Under the pieces are notes generated by a model. That model searched no databases and was not told the DNA's origin. It saw nothing but the letters and a program-made list of their open reading frames with translations. Of a DNA stretch of 64,000 bases, positions 53,487 through 61,622 are shown one piece after another. Every line of letters starts with the position of its first letter. Position 1 is the first letter of the stretch. Location: assembly GCA_966211455.1 (NCBI GenBank), contig CBIHNI010000002.1, forward strand, positions 186,001 through 250,000. Reading direction: 5' to 3'. This DNA is from 21-14-0-10-47-8 sp966211455 (lineage in GTDB: Bacteria; Bdellovibrionota; Bdellovibrionia; Bdellovibrionales; Bdellovibrionaceae). A program made the position numbers and the translations under genes.

Positions 53487-55765
53487 AGGCTTCGGCCTTA
53501 GAGAAAGTTCAAGAAATTCTGAAGGCGCCAATTCAGGCGCCGACAGGAGACGTCTTCGAGTCCTTGGCTTGGAGTGATCGAGCCGTCAGTGAGTGGATTG
53601 GCCGCGAGGTGATCGAAGTTTTTCGCGCGCATCCGCTTTGGATGCAATCTCATCCCATTCTTTTAGGTTCCTGGGGGCGGGGCGAGCTGTCGATCAAGTC
53701 CGATTTGGATCTTCTTTTCTGTGGCGAAGCGAATGACGTCTTTCAGTTGATCACCGATCTGCAGAATCAAGGTTATCGCATCCGTTACCGCATTCCTGAA
53801 AATCAAAAAGACTGGGCGGAAGGGGTTGAAAGTCCCGACTGTCTGGCGCTTTGGCATGCCAAGGCTGAAACACCCTTCGCCGCCGAACAATTGAAGGCGC
53901 AGCAAACACTGATTTTTTCCAATCCCCAAATTAAGAAACGAATTTTAAAAGACATCCTGGCTGAAAGAAAATCGCGGGCCGAAAGATTTGATTCGATTCA
54001 AAGTTTCTTAGAGCCGCAGATGAAGTTTGGTCCCGGAGGTCTTCGGGATCTTTTTCAAGGTCAGGTGATTTTGGATCTCTTTCAGGATCGCTTTGAAGAA
54101 AATGGCCATGAAAGGCAGATTCTTTCTTATTATCTGCATTTCTTTTTAACTCTCAGGTTGAAGCTGCAGTTGAATGGTTTTGGCGATGTCTTGGTCGCCC
54201 CCGAGCAGTTCGAGCTTTCGAAATGGTTTGGTTACAACGAGAATTCAGAATTCATGCGCCAAATTCAGCGCGGTCTTTCCCGGGTTCATTTTTACTCGGA
54301 ATGGATTTTGGCCAAAGCCGCCGCAAGCCCGACGAGACTTCAAAGTCTGAAGAAAAAGAAATTCAAAAAAGCGATGGATCTTTTTGCGGCCCTTAAAAAG
54401 GATCCGGGGATTTTGACTCAGTATGAAGTTCGGCTATCGATGGATCAAATTGCTTTTCCAAGCAAAGCGCGTGGCGAAGTGTTGCAAAAGCTTTTGGATG
54501 TGAAGACGGGGGATGCGACCTTGCAGGCCGTGTTCCAGTCCCGACTGATCGACAAACTGGTGCCGCAAATGAAAAAGCTGACCGGTTACGTGCAGCACGA
54601 CCAATATCACCGCTTTACGGCGGACGCACATTTGCTTCAAGCTTGCCGCGAGGTCTTTCGTCTGCAGAAGGCTTCAAAAAAGTCCTTGGGGCCTTTAAGT
54701 CTTTGGCAGAAAAAATTGAAACCTTTGGATTGGAAGATTTTGGCTTGGTCCGCTTTGTACCATGATCTGGCGAAAGGTCAGAAGGGCGATCACAGCGAGA
54801 TCGGCGAAAAGTGGGTGCATGAAGATTTGAAAGCCTTTGGTCTTTCAAAATCTTTCCGTGACGAAGTGGCCTGGCTGGTTCGGCATCATCTTGAACTTTC
54901 GGTCGCCGCTTTTCGAAAAAATCCGCAGGCTCCACAAACCTGGCAGGATCTGGCCGAGACTGGGATCAATGATCCGCGCTTGCTTCGCCTGTTGATGTGG
55001 ACCGCCATCGACATCCGCGCCACCAACCCAGAAGCTTGGAACAATTGGAAAGCCAAACTTCTTTCGGATCTCACGGGAAAAATTTTGGCCGGTGGCACGC
55101 AAAACTTTTTAAGCCTTCGCAAAAAACTTCCGCGCGGGGTCGCAGGCTCGGTGATCGAGGCTTTGGATCCGCAGCTTTTTGAAATTTTCTCGGCCAAAGC
55201 TTTGAAAGCCGATCTTGAAAAAGCGCGGGCCAGTGAAAACTTCAGCTGGTCTTTGCAAAAAGACTCGAGAAAAAAACTTTGGATTCGCTTCAGTCAAAAA
55301 GAAGACCGGCCCGGCGTGTTGAGCCAAGTTTTAGAGAAAATCTACGCGGCGGGCGGCTCGATCCAAACGGCCTTGATTCACAGCTTTCCGGAATCGACGG
55401 GGCTTGGGATTTATGACTGGTTTCAGGTTCAAACCGGAAAAGAACCCGCAAGTTTTTTGAAGCTTCTGCAGCAGCTGAAATCATCAGCGCCGATTCCGAA
55501 GGTGCAATTTTTAAGTATCGATCTTGTCAGTCAGACCGACAGCGAGTGGATCATCTCGTTTCGTGGAGTGGATCAGAAAGGTTTGCTCTTGGCGGCGGCT
55601 TGGAATCTGAAAGATCTAGGAGCTCAGGTGAGGTCGGCGCGGGTTCACACATGGGGGCGACAGATCGAAGATCTATTTCACGTTGAGCCCTTAAAGACGC
55701 AGGGGGCGGCTCCGGGGAGCGAGTCTCAGGTCTTTATTGAAAAGCTAAGAGCGCGGCTTTTGTGA
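53438..55765 (+). CDS. glnD: [Protein-PII] uridylyltransferase / uridylyl-removing enzyme GlnD-like
   Basis: 775 residues, slightly shorter than typical ~850-890. The ATG at 53438 overlaps mutS; no better start is seen. The nucleotidyltransferase core has GSWGRGELSIKSDLDLLF (near residue 78). An HD hydrolase domain (SALYHDLAKGQKGDHSEIGEKW, ~445) follows. The C-terminal ~170 residues have two ACT-like modules (KEDRPGVLSQVLEKIYAAG; RGVDQKGLLLAAAWNLKD). GlnD adds UMP to PII when glutamine is low and removes it when high. It has all parts and should be functional, though the N-terminus is short. Confidence 0.9.
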   Translation: MARSTQGFSGNRHAFLKASALEKVQEILKAPIQAPTGDVFESLAWSDRAVSEWIGREVIEVFRAHPLWMQSHPILLGSWGRGELSIKSDLDLLFCGEANDVFQLITDLQNQGYRIRYRIPENQKDWAEGVESPDCLALWHAKAETPFAAEQLKAQQTLIFSNPQIKKRILKDILAERKSRAERFDSIQSFLEPQMKFGPGGLRDLFQGQVILDLFQDRFEENGHERQILSYYLHFFLTLRLKLQLNGFGDVLVAPEQFELSKWFGYNENSEFMRQIQRGLSRVHFYSEWILAKAAASPTRLQSLKKKKFKKAMDLFAALKKDPGILTQYEVRLSMDQIAFPSKARGEVLQKLLDVKTGDATLQAVFQSRLIDKLVPQMKKLTGYVQHDQYHRFTADAHLLQACREVFRLQKASKKSLGPLSLWQKKLKPLDWKILAWSALYHDLAKGQKGDHSEIGEKWVHEDLKAFGLSKSFRDEVAWLVRHHLELSVAAFRKNPQAPQTWQDLAETGINDPRLLRLLMWTAIDIRATNPEAWNNWKAKLLSDLTGKILAGGTQNFLSLRKKLPRGVAGSVIEALDPQLFEIFSAKALKADLEKARASENFSWSLQKDSRKKLWIRFSQKEDRPGVLSQVLEKIYAAGGSIQTALIHSFPESTGLGIYDWFQVQTGKEPASFLKLLQQLKSSAPIPKVQFLSIDLVSQTDSEWIISFRGVDQKGLLLAAAWNLKDLGAQVRSARVHTWGRQIEDLFHVEPLKTQGAAPGSESQVFIEKLRARLL

Positions 55766-55957
55766 TTTGCCAGCTTCCGGAACGCCGGCTTGGGTTCCGG
55801 TGTGGTGGCGCCAGTTGTAGCTAGGGTCTAGCTTCATGCGGTTTTGCCAGTTGTCCCACTTCTTTTTGGGATGCTTATGAAGAACGTTTCCATTTTCATC
55901 GAAAATATCAGGGTCTTTTCCGAACAAGAAATCCAAAACAGGTTTTAAAAGTCCCAT
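55745..55957 (-). CDS. Small conserved-looking protein of unknown function
   Basis: 70 residues from the ATG at 55957, with GGAGG 6 bp upstream (CTGGAGGACGC before ATG). It starts MGLLKPVLDFLFGKDPDIFD and ends in a basic, proline-rich tail. The good ribosome binding site and coding-like composition support it. No signal peptide or family is seen. Its end overlaps the glnD end by 21 bp on the other strand. Confidence 0.6.
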   Translation of the reverse strand: MGLLKPVLDFLFGKDPDIFDENGNVLHKHPKKKWDNWQNRMKLDPSYNWRHHTGTQAGVPEAGKSQKPRS

Positions 55958-55972
55958 GCGTCCTCCAGATGC

Positions 55973-56005
55973 AAAAAGCCCTTTCAGTTTAAGCTGAAGG
56001 GCTTT
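55973..56005 (-). terminator. Intrinsic terminator after the small secreted gene
   Basis: On the minus strand, AAAGCCCTTCAG pairs with CTGAAAGGGCTTT (one bulged base) around a short loop and is followed by TTG. It begins 28 bp after the stop of the gene at 56033. Confidence 0.72.
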
Positions 56006-56032
56006 GGTGAGGCAAGCTTTGATTGGGACGGG

Positions 56033-56314
56033 TTAAATCGTGCGAGGATTCGCGCAAACGTCGATGATGTCCAGACCCTGATCTTCCGTCAGCTTGCGAC
56101 CATCCTTGAAGTGTTGATAGCAGGACTTGGCGGCGCGTTCGAAAGCTTCTTCATAGCTGGTGGTTTTTTGCGAGTACTCGTAAAGCTCACTCTTCATGCG
56201 GAATTTGAATTTGTAGAGCTGAGCTTCCGGCGGTTGTGGTGCGGCGAAAGCGATTGTGCTGAATACCACGGTGATGGCCGCGATCAGAGTCATTTGCATT
56301 GTGCGAGCTTTCAT
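56033..56314 (-). CDS. Small secreted protein of unknown function
   Basis: 93 residues from the ATG at 56314 (GAGGGGG 5 bp upstream). Signal peptide MTLIAAITVVFSTIAFAA, then a short helical, charged domain with two cysteines (AAKSCYQHFKDG, IIDVCANPRTI) that could pair. No family is recognised. Its upstream gap with sufE holds two TCTCA dyad motifs, the nearest 76 bp from the start. A terminator follows it. Confidence 0.72.
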   Translation of the reverse strand: MKARTMQMTLIAAITVVFSTIAFAAPQPPEAQLYKFKFRMKSELYEYSQKTTSYEEAFERAAKSCYQHFKDGRKLTEDQGLDIIDVCANPRTI

Positions 56315-56390
56315 AAATCCCCCTCTTTTCAGAGATGTTTTGGTTTCACTGAAGAGAAGAGCAAAGCCCGGGCCTTCAGTTGATCCGCAG

Positions 56391-56406
56391 TCTCATTTCA
56401 AGACGG
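56391..56406 (+). promoter_or_regulatory. TCTCA-N3-TGAGA-CGG dyad motif, site 2
   Basis: TCTCATTTCAAGACGG, with CAAGA in place of TGAGA. It lies 48 bp before site 3 in the sufE/secreted-gene divergent region. The CGG extension is conserved. Confidence 0.4.
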
Positions 56407-56438
56407 ACTAAGTGATCAGACTTGCTCAGGAATTGGGG

Positions 56439-56454
56439 TCTCGAAATGAGACGG
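56439..56454 (+). promoter_or_regulatory. TCTCA-N3-TGAGA-CGG dyad motif, site 3
   Basis: TCTCGAAATGAGACGG, one change from the consensus half-site (TCTCG), and its flanks extend the dyad as GTCTC...GAGAC. It is 132 bp upstream of the sufE start. Confidence 0.5.
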
Positions 56455-56586
56455 GGAAAAGGGTGATGGAAATGACAAAGTTTGCGCAGGGCTTGCTTAG
56501 GAACTAGACATTCAGTCGGTGGCGAAATGGAATGCCGTATCAAACTCCAGCTACCAATCTCTGGCAAGTGGCGCTATACCAAGCGC

Positions 56587-57024
56587 ATGAGTTTGAAAGA
56601 GCGAAGCGAACAAATGGCAGCCGATTTTCAGAAGCTTTCAAGCTGGGAAGACCGTTACAAAAAAATCATCGCCCTGGGGAAGCAGCTTCCAGATTTGCCG
56701 GATGATTTGCGCACCGAAGAGGCCAAAGTCAAAGGCTGCCAAAGTCAGGTTTGGCTTCACGCAAAGCTCAATTCCCAAGGGGAAATCGAATTTCAAGGCG
56801 ATAGCGACGCTCTTTTGGTGAAGGGGCTTGTGGCTTTGCTTTTAAAGATTTATTCAGGCTCGACTCCGGAAGAAATTCTGACCACGCCACCTGATTTTTT
56901 GAAAGCCATTGGCTTCGAAGGAAACCTTTCCCCTAGCCGGGCGAACGGGCTTTTTTCGATGTTGAAGCAGATCCGCTATTTTGCGACGGCATTTGGTCTT
57001 TTAAAAAGCCAGAACCAAGCTTAA
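56587..57024 (+). CDS. sufE: SufE-type cysteine desulfurase sulfur acceptor
   Basis: 145 residues from the ATG at 56587. SufE takes sulfur from the desulfurase SufS for iron-sulfur cluster assembly. The acceptor cysteine is visible in EEAKVKGCQSQVWLHAK (residue ~53). The fold pattern LVKGLVALLLKIYSGSTPEEIL and NGLFSMLKQIR is typical. No other suf genes adjoin, so it may be a stand-alone copy. Two TCTCA dyad motifs are upstream and a third, degenerate, pair is downstream. The start has no clear ribosome binding site. Confidence 0.92.
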   Translation: MSLKERSEQMAADFQKLSSWEDRYKKIIALGKQLPDLPDDLRTEEAKVKGCQSQVWLHAKLNSQGEIEFQGDSDALLVKGLVALLLKIYSGSTPEEILTTPPDFLKAIGFEGNLSPSRANGLFSMLKQIRYFATAFGLLKSQNQA

Positions 57025-57033
57025 ATCCATTTT

Positions 57034-57047
57034 TCTCACAGTGAAAC
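57034..57047 (+). promoter_or_regulatory. Degenerate TCTCA dyad motif, site 4
   Basis: TCTCACAGTGAAAC: the second half reads TGAAA instead of TGAGA and CGG is changed to CGT. It sits just after sufE. Confidence 0.3.
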
Positions 57048-57099
57048 GTGCGCCATCGTTTGTCGAAAACTCAGTCGGAATCTGGCGAATAACGGCCAT

Positions 57100-57113
57100 T
57101 CTCAGAGTGAAAC
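57100..57113 (+). promoter_or_regulatory. Degenerate TCTCA dyad motif, site 5
   Basis: TCTCAGAGTGAAAC, 66 bp after site 4 and 88 bp before the start of the secreted gene at 57201. It lacks the CGG extension. Confidence 0.3.
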
Positions 57114-57157
57114 AATTCATTTCAAATTAAAATGCTTTCGAATCGAAAAGCCATGGC

Positions 57158-57173
57158 ATAGAGCGTGCTCTAT
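57158..57173. promoter_or_regulatory. TAGAGC...GCTCTA palindrome, copy 2
   Basis: ATAGAGCGTGCTCTAT, a perfect 7-bp dyad with a 2-bp centre, 27 bp before the start at 57201. Related to the palindrome at 48592. It could be an operator or a leader hairpin just before the ribosome binding site. Confidence 0.35.
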
Positions 57174-57200
57174 CTCTAAAGCAGAGGGAGAAACGATTTT

Positions 57201-57530
57201 ATGAAGGCTACACACATCTTTCTGATGATCTTACTGACAGCGCAGGCGGGCTTTGCCAAATTGAGCTGCACAACGGACGATCGCAAATTGGAAGTCGATA
57301 CGGCACATAAAAGAGTGGTCCTGACGGTGGACGGGAAACCCCATCGCTTTCGCATTATCAGTCCCGCCAATCATGGCTTTCAATTGTTCGGTCGCACCTC
57401 GGAAGCTTACGAAGTCGAAGGCGGCTTGATGGTCGGAATCAAAGACACCAAGGACTCGACGCGAAAAGACCTTTCGGTCTTCCGCCGTGGTGAAGCGATT
57501 GCTTCTTTCAGTGACTGTGAATTGAAATAG
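57201..57530 (+). CDS. Small secreted protein of unknown function
   Basis: 109 residues from the ATG at 57201 (GAGGGAGAAA 7 bp upstream). Signal peptide MKATHIFLMILLTAQAGFA, then a compact beta-rich domain (VVLTVDGKPHRFRIISP, LFGRTSEAYEVEGGLMVG) with two cysteines near each end (LSCTTDD, SDCELK). No family is recognised. Two degenerate TCTCA motifs and a palindrome precede it. It is convergent with yebC, with a 14-bp gap. Confidence 0.72.
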   Translation: MKATHIFLMILLTAQAGFAKLSCTTDDRKLEVDTAHKRVVLTVDGKPHRFRIISPANHGFQLFGRTSEAYEVEGGLMVGIKDTKDSTRKDLSVFRRGEAIASFSDCELK

Positions 57531-57544
57531 TCTGACGAAATCCC

Positions 57545-58243
57545 TTACGACTTAATCGTCGCATGCACTCGGTGGGTGTCATCATGCTCATCGAGCTCAT
57601 TTAAGAACTCGACCACATCTTTCATCTGCTCTTCCGTCAAATCGGTGATGTTCTTGGCCTTATACGAAGGCTCAGCGGTCGTGATCGTCCATCCACGCGC
57701 CGTCAGCGCTTTACGAATGTCTTCCATGCTAGAAAGATCCCCGTAGAACGAATAGCCCTCTTCTGATTTTTCGACTTCGTTGGCTCCCGCTTCGATCGCT
57801 TCTTCTTCGGGATCGAAAGTTCCCGCTTTATTGGCTTCCAGCAAGCAGACGCGGTCAAACATCCACGCGACCGAACCTTCCATATTGCCTTCGTGCGATT
57901 TGAAAATGGTGCGGATCTCAGGCGCTGTGCGGTTGCGGTTGTCGGTTTGGCATTCGACCAAAACACCGATGCCGTGCGGGCCGTAGCCTTCATACATCAG
58001 CTCTTCGATTTGCGAACCATCATCCAAAAGCCCCGCGCCTTTTTTCACGGCGCGATCAATGGTGTCGTTCGGGCATTGGTTTTTCTTTGCGACTTCGATC
58101 GCGAGTCGCAGGCGGGCATTCATCGCCGGATCCGGACCGCCCATTTTTGCGGCCACTTGAATCTCGCGTGCGAGCTTCGTGAAGATGGCGCCTTTTTTCT
58201 GAGCGTTGGCGGTCTTGATTGGACTTTTCCAGCCTTTTCCCAT
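57545..58243 (-). CDS. yebC: YebC/PmpR/TACO1-family protein
   Basis: 232 residues, standard for the family. The ATG at 58243 has GGAGG 4 bp upstream. The N-terminus MGKGWKSPIKTANAQKKGAIF replaces the usual AGHSKWxxIKHRK opening and is a little altered. Core motifs (AAKMGGPDPAMNARLRLAIE, NDTIDRAVKKGAG, YEGYGPHGIGVLVECQTDNRNRT) are intact. Members act as transcription regulators or, as shown for some, assist translation of proline-rich stretches. Which role applies here cannot be told. Confidence 0.93.
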   Translation of the reverse strand: MGKGWKSPIKTANAQKKGAIFTKLAREIQVAAKMGGPDPAMNARLRLAIEVAKKNQCPNDTIDRAVKKGAGLLDDGSQIEELMYEGYGPHGIGVLVECQTDNRNRTAPEIRTIFKSHEGNMEGSVAWMFDRVCLLEANKAGTFDPEEEAIEAGANEVEKSEEGYSFYGDLSSMEDIRKALTARGWTITTAEPSYKAKNITDLTEEQMKDVVEFLNELDEHDDTHRVHATIKS

Positions 58244-58346
58244 GGATCCTCCAGGTGATGAATTGATGGGTTTTTCATTCTATCGAATGGCATCAAAACT
58301 TGTAAAGTCTTGGCCGACCTGCGAAGTCTTTGGCTTCAGGTGTTAA

Positions 58347-59126
58347 ATGGTGTTTGAAACCCTCTCGGTGCGACAAAAGATCCAAGAATTAGAAGGCGCA
58401 ATTGATTTGGCCTTTCGGGCACCGATTCGTGACTTTCCGGTCGATCCGGGGCGCGATGCGGAGATTTTGGAGCCAGGCCAGCTGCCACCCAAGAAAGGTC
58501 TATCCTTCAAAGAAGGCCAAGCAAGGCTGCTGCATGATTTAGCAAGTATCGAGCTGCAAGCCATGGAATTGGGTCTTCGCACCCTGCACGAGTTCCCCGA
58601 GGCCCCCGTGGGCTTTCGCGAAGAACTGGTCGAGGTGGTCCGATCCGAAGGCCGTCATTTGACCTTGTGTTTGGACGGCATCGAAAAGCTGGGGTTTCAA
58701 TGGGGAGACTGGGGCATCCACAACCGATTGTGGGCCGCGGTCGATGCGACGGATTCGCTTTTGGACCGCATTCTGATCGTGCATCGATACATGGAAGGTA
58801 GCGGTCTGGATGCGGGCGATACTTTGTTAAAACGCTTGGACGCCGTGCTTGAATCGCCTTTGCATCATGTCACCAAAGTCATCGTCGAGGAAGAAATCGG
58901 CCATGTCGAGTTCGGTTCGCGCTGGTACCGAGAGGTCTGCCGCAGCGAGAAGATCGATCCGCAGGATGATTTCGGCACCCGGCTTGAAAGTTTCCGCTGG
59001 CGAATTCCGAAACGAATCGAAAAAATCAGCCGAAGGCTGCGCACCCAAGCCGGCTTCACTGATTACGAGATCACTTACCTCGAAGACCTGCGCGCCCGAA
59101 TGGCCAAGTACCCGGCACGGGATTAG
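58347..59126 (+). CDS. DUF455 ferritin-like protein
   Basis: 259 residues. Two helical metal-site motifs are visible: LLHDLASIELQAMELGLR (~residues 61-78) and VEEEIGHVEFGSRWY (~185-199), fitting the E...HxxE pattern of ferritin-like di-iron or MiaE-type folds found in DUF455. The family is common in bacteria but of unknown reaction; some members are linked to tRNA or RNA oxygenation only by fold. It stands alone between yebC (divergent) and the RAYT. Confidence 0.8.
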   Translation: MVFETLSVRQKIQELEGAIDLAFRAPIRDFPVDPGRDAEILEPGQLPPKKGLSFKEGQARLLHDLASIELQAMELGLRTLHEFPEAPVGFREELVEVVRSEGRHLTLCLDGIEKLGFQWGDWGIHNRLWAAVDATDSLLDRILIVHRYMEGSGLDAGDTLLKRLDAVLESPLHHVTKVIVEEEIGHVEFGSRWYREVCRSEKIDPQDDFGTRLESFRWRIPKRIEKISRRLRTQAGFTDYEITYLEDLRARMAKYPARD

Positions 59127-59457
59127 TGGGGCAGAAGAGCGCCGCTCGGTGCTCAGTGGTTGGCGGATCACGGTTCATCATGATCACAGACCTGCTTTGA
59201 GACGGCAGCGAGTGTCGATGGTGGCGGGGCCGGTGTATCAGCCGCGATCAAGAAAGAGCCAGGCGGAACTAGAGACTGGTGTATTTTGAATCGGAAGTCT
59301 GCGGAAGATCGCTTCGCCTGCGATTTTGGTCACGACTTTTCCGATTCAAAAAAAACATTCATCCTAAATTGAAGGTCTATAGATAAATAACTGAAAAGAC
59401 TGCGTTACAAAAGGGTTTCACTTGAAATTCTGACTCCTTTGATTATATTGCCCTTGA
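59127..59457. other. Intergenic region holding a RAYT-proximal structured element
   Basis: 331 bp between the DUF455 gene and the second RAYT. Holds a TGAGACGG half-site (59198-59205) and, from 59284, a long imperfect hairpin. The last ~100 bp before the transposase are AT-rich and probably contain its promoter. Confidence 0.45.
59284..59351. repeat. Long hairpin element upstream of the second RAYT
   Basis: TTTTGAATCGGAA (59284-59296) pairs perfectly with TTCCGATTCAAAA (59339-59351); GTC/GAC extends the stem past a 2-nt bulge, and ATCGC/GCGAT forms an inner hairpin. Total span 68 bp. It may be a REP-type target, a small RNA, or a bidirectional terminator (poly-A on one side). Confidence 0.6.
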
Positions 59458-60066
59458 TTGAAAACGAAACAAGAAAACCTTTTTGATTATTTTGACAAAG
59501 CTCGCTCTCGAAGGCGATACGGACGGACTCAGCACGGCGGTATCGTTACCAAAGGGCATCGTAAGCTTGAGCGGCCTCTCTCGACAAAGAAGTGGATTCA
59601 TCTCATTTTAAAGTCGGATAAGGCGGAAGGGGCTCTCAGTTTTCTAAGGCCCACGAACAAAATCATCGTTCACAGAATTATTCATGGAAAGGCAAAGAAG
59701 TTCGGAGTTAAAATTGCGACTGGCGCCAATGTAGGAAATCATATTCATTTGAAAATCAGAATCCAAAATCGGGAAAGTTTTCAAAAGTTTCTAAAGGCGA
59801 TTACCTGCTTGATCGCGCGGAAAGTGACCGGGGCTCGTAAGGGAAAAAAATTTGGAAGATTTTGGCAAGGGCTTGCTTTTACACGCGTGCTGACTTCGTC
59901 ACTGGAAGAATTAAATTTGAAGGGATACATTAAAGCTAATCAGATTGAAGCCAAGAAGGGAAAGCAAGCTCGGACGAAATTTCTAACAGCTTTCAATGCC
60001 TGGGTTTATGAAGAGCTCCCGAAAGAAAAACAATTGCCTAGTTTGGCCAAGTTGAACTCCTCATGA
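59458..60066 (+). CDS. REP-associated tyrosine transposase (RAYT), second copy
   Basis: 202 residues from a TTG at 59458; no ATG is suitably placed. The Y1/HUH core is visible in VGNHIHLKIRIQNRESFQKF (HxH, ~residues 102-121) with the nucleophile tyrosine candidate in LKGYIKANQIEA. The N-terminus is basic (KARSRRRYGRTQHGG). It differs greatly from the RAYT at 1452, so the two are separate lineages. A 68-bp hairpin element lies 106 bp upstream and may be its target. Confidence 0.8.
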   Translation: MKTKQENLFDYFDKARSRRRYGRTQHGGIVTKGHRKLERPLSTKKWIHLILKSDKAEGALSFLRPTNKIIVHRIIHGKAKKFGVKIATGANVGNHIHLKIRIQNRESFQKFLKAITCLIARKVTGARKGKKFGRFWQGLAFTRVLTSSLEELNLKGYIKANQIEAKKGKQARTKFLTAFNAWVYEELPKEKQLPSLAKLNSS

Positions 60067-60074
60067 ATTAAGAG

Positions 60075-60860
60075 CTAAATCTCTTCGCTGCCGTCTAAGA
60101 AGCGCCACATGCCTTCGGGCAGTTTTCCGAGCATCAGTTTGCCGATGCGGACGCGCTTTAGACCTTTGACCTCGAGACCCACCAGCTCGCACATGCGGCG
60201 GACTTGGCGTTTCTTCCCTTCGGTCAGGACAAAGCGCAGCTGGTCTTCGTTGACCCACTCGACATGCGCGGGTTTTAATTTCTTGCCGTCCAATTCAAGA
60301 CCGAAGCGTAAGAGCTTCAGCTTTTCAGCCGGCAAGCGGCCTTGCACGCGGACCAGGTATTCTTTTTCGATTTCGCTGTTTTCGCCGATGATCTTTTTTG
60401 CAAGTCTTCCGTCTTCGGTGAAAATCAAAAGGCCTTGGCTGTCAATGTCCAAGCGTCCAACAACAGCCAAAGTTTTCATCTGCTGCGGAATGACCTTGGG
60501 GTCTTTGGCGCCATCGAAATTTTCACGTGTCAGCAAGCGGATGGCGGGCTCATATCCAGGCTCGGGCTGGGCCGAGACGTAGCCGATCGGTTTGTTCAAG
60601 ATGATGGTCACCAGCTCGTTTTGTTTTTGCTTCGCTTTGGCTGCGAGCTCGATTTTCACGTCGCGAGTGACTTTCACGCCCAAGGTTTGCACGCGCTCGT
60701 CATTAACGAAAACCAAACCTTGCTCGATATAAGCGTCGGCTTCGCGGCGCGAGCAAATGCCTCGCTCGGTCATCAGCTTTGAGAGGCGAACCAATTCGCC
60801 TTCAGAGCTGTCTGACGGGGTGTTATTTGATTGACCCGCTGGGGACTTTTTTGATTGCAT
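60075..60860 (-). CDS. RsuA/RluB/RluF-family rRNA pseudouridine synthase
   Basis: 261 residues. An S4 RNA-binding domain (LSKLMTERGICSRREADAYIE, GLVFVNDERVQ) is followed by the synthase with the catalytic aspartate in VGRLDIDSQGLLIFTEDG (~residue 137). EGKKRQVRRMCELVGLEVKGLKRVRIG closes the fold. It isomerises uridine in rRNA; the DSQGL motif is closer to the RluF branch, so 23S rRNA is more likely, but the site is uncertain. It is convergent with the RAYT gene by 8 bp. Confidence 0.9.
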   Translation of the reverse strand: MQSKKSPAGQSNNTPSDSSEGELVRLSKLMTERGICSRREADAYIEQGLVFVNDERVQTLGVKVTRDVKIELAAKAKQKQNELVTIILNKPIGYVSAQPEPGYEPAIRLLTRENFDGAKDPKVIPQQMKTLAVVGRLDIDSQGLLIFTEDGRLAKKIIGENSEIEKEYLVRVQGRLPAEKLKLLRFGLELDGKKLKPAHVEWVNEDQLRFVLTEGKKRQVRRMCELVGLEVKGLKRVRIGKLMLGKLPEGMWRFLDGSEEI

Positions 60861-60906
60861 GTGCTTGGTTTAATTCATTTTTTGACAAAGTGCAAAGGAG
60901 ACCCCG

Positions 60907-61620
60907 ATGAAAAGCCTTCTTTTGAAAATTACCGCTATCAGCCTGTTGGTTTTGCAAGCTCAAGCCGGTTACAAAGCGGACCTGTTTGAACAAAACTCAA
61001 AGCGTGAAAAGAAGCTCTTCACCCTGCAAGTGGAAGACGTGGCGGCGGATGCAGCCAATCCCGGGGCTGAAGGCACGGTCGTCACCTATAAAGATCTGGA
61101 AGGCAACGTGGTGGTTCAAGAGAACGCCTGGGCTAAGGGTGCAGACTTGGTCAAAACCGAAATCCAGCAAAAACAAACCGGCCAAAAAGGCATCATCGAA
61201 GTGAAGGACGGAAAGGTCTTCTTCACGAAAGTGGATTCGGACGGCAAGTCTTCAACCAAAGAAGAAAAAATGGGTAAGACTTTTGTGGTTTCGGCGACTT
61301 TCCAAAAGTATGTGCATGCCAACTGGGAGGCGATCTCTTCTGGTAAAGAAGTTGAGTTCCGTTACGGAGTTTGGGATCGCCAAGAGACGGTCGGTTTCGA
61401 AGTTTTCAAAATCGGTGAAGAAAAAATCGGCGAGCAAAATGCGATCGTGCTGAAAATGAAACCTTCAAGCTTCTTGATTGCGGCACTCGTCAAGCCGATC
61501 ATTTTCAAATTTGCTGCCGATGGTTCGAAGCTTCTCGAGATGAACGGACGTGTGCCGCCTAAAAAGCAAGATGGCAAATCTTGGAAGGACCTGGACTGCG
61601 AAGTCACGTATCAGTACTAG
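60907..61620 (+). CDS. Secreted protein of unknown function
   Basis: 237 residues from the ATG at 60907 (AAAGGAG 6 bp upstream), with a signal peptide (LLLKITAISLLVLQAQA). Beta-rich with many lysines and no strong cysteine pattern (one near the end, DLDCEVTYQY). It looks like a soluble periplasmic or outer-membrane-associated domain. No family is recognised. It is convergent with the lipoprotein that follows. Confidence 0.72.
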   Translation: MKSLLLKITAISLLVLQAQAGYKADLFEQNSKREKKLFTLQVEDVAADAANPGAEGTVVTYKDLEGNVVVQENAWAKGADLVKTEIQQKQTGQKGIIEVKDGKVFFTKVDSDGKSSTKEEKMGKTFVVSATFQKYVHANWEAISSGKEVEFRYGVWDRQETVGFEVFKIGEEKIGEQNAIVLKMKPSSFLIAALVKPIIFKFAADGSKLLEMNGRVPPKKQDGKSWKDLDCEVTYQY

Positions 61621-61622
61621 AT

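Noticed and set aside
59196..59205. TTTGAGACGG as another copy of the TCTCA dyad motif
   Set aside because: Only the right half is present; the left TCTCA half is missing.
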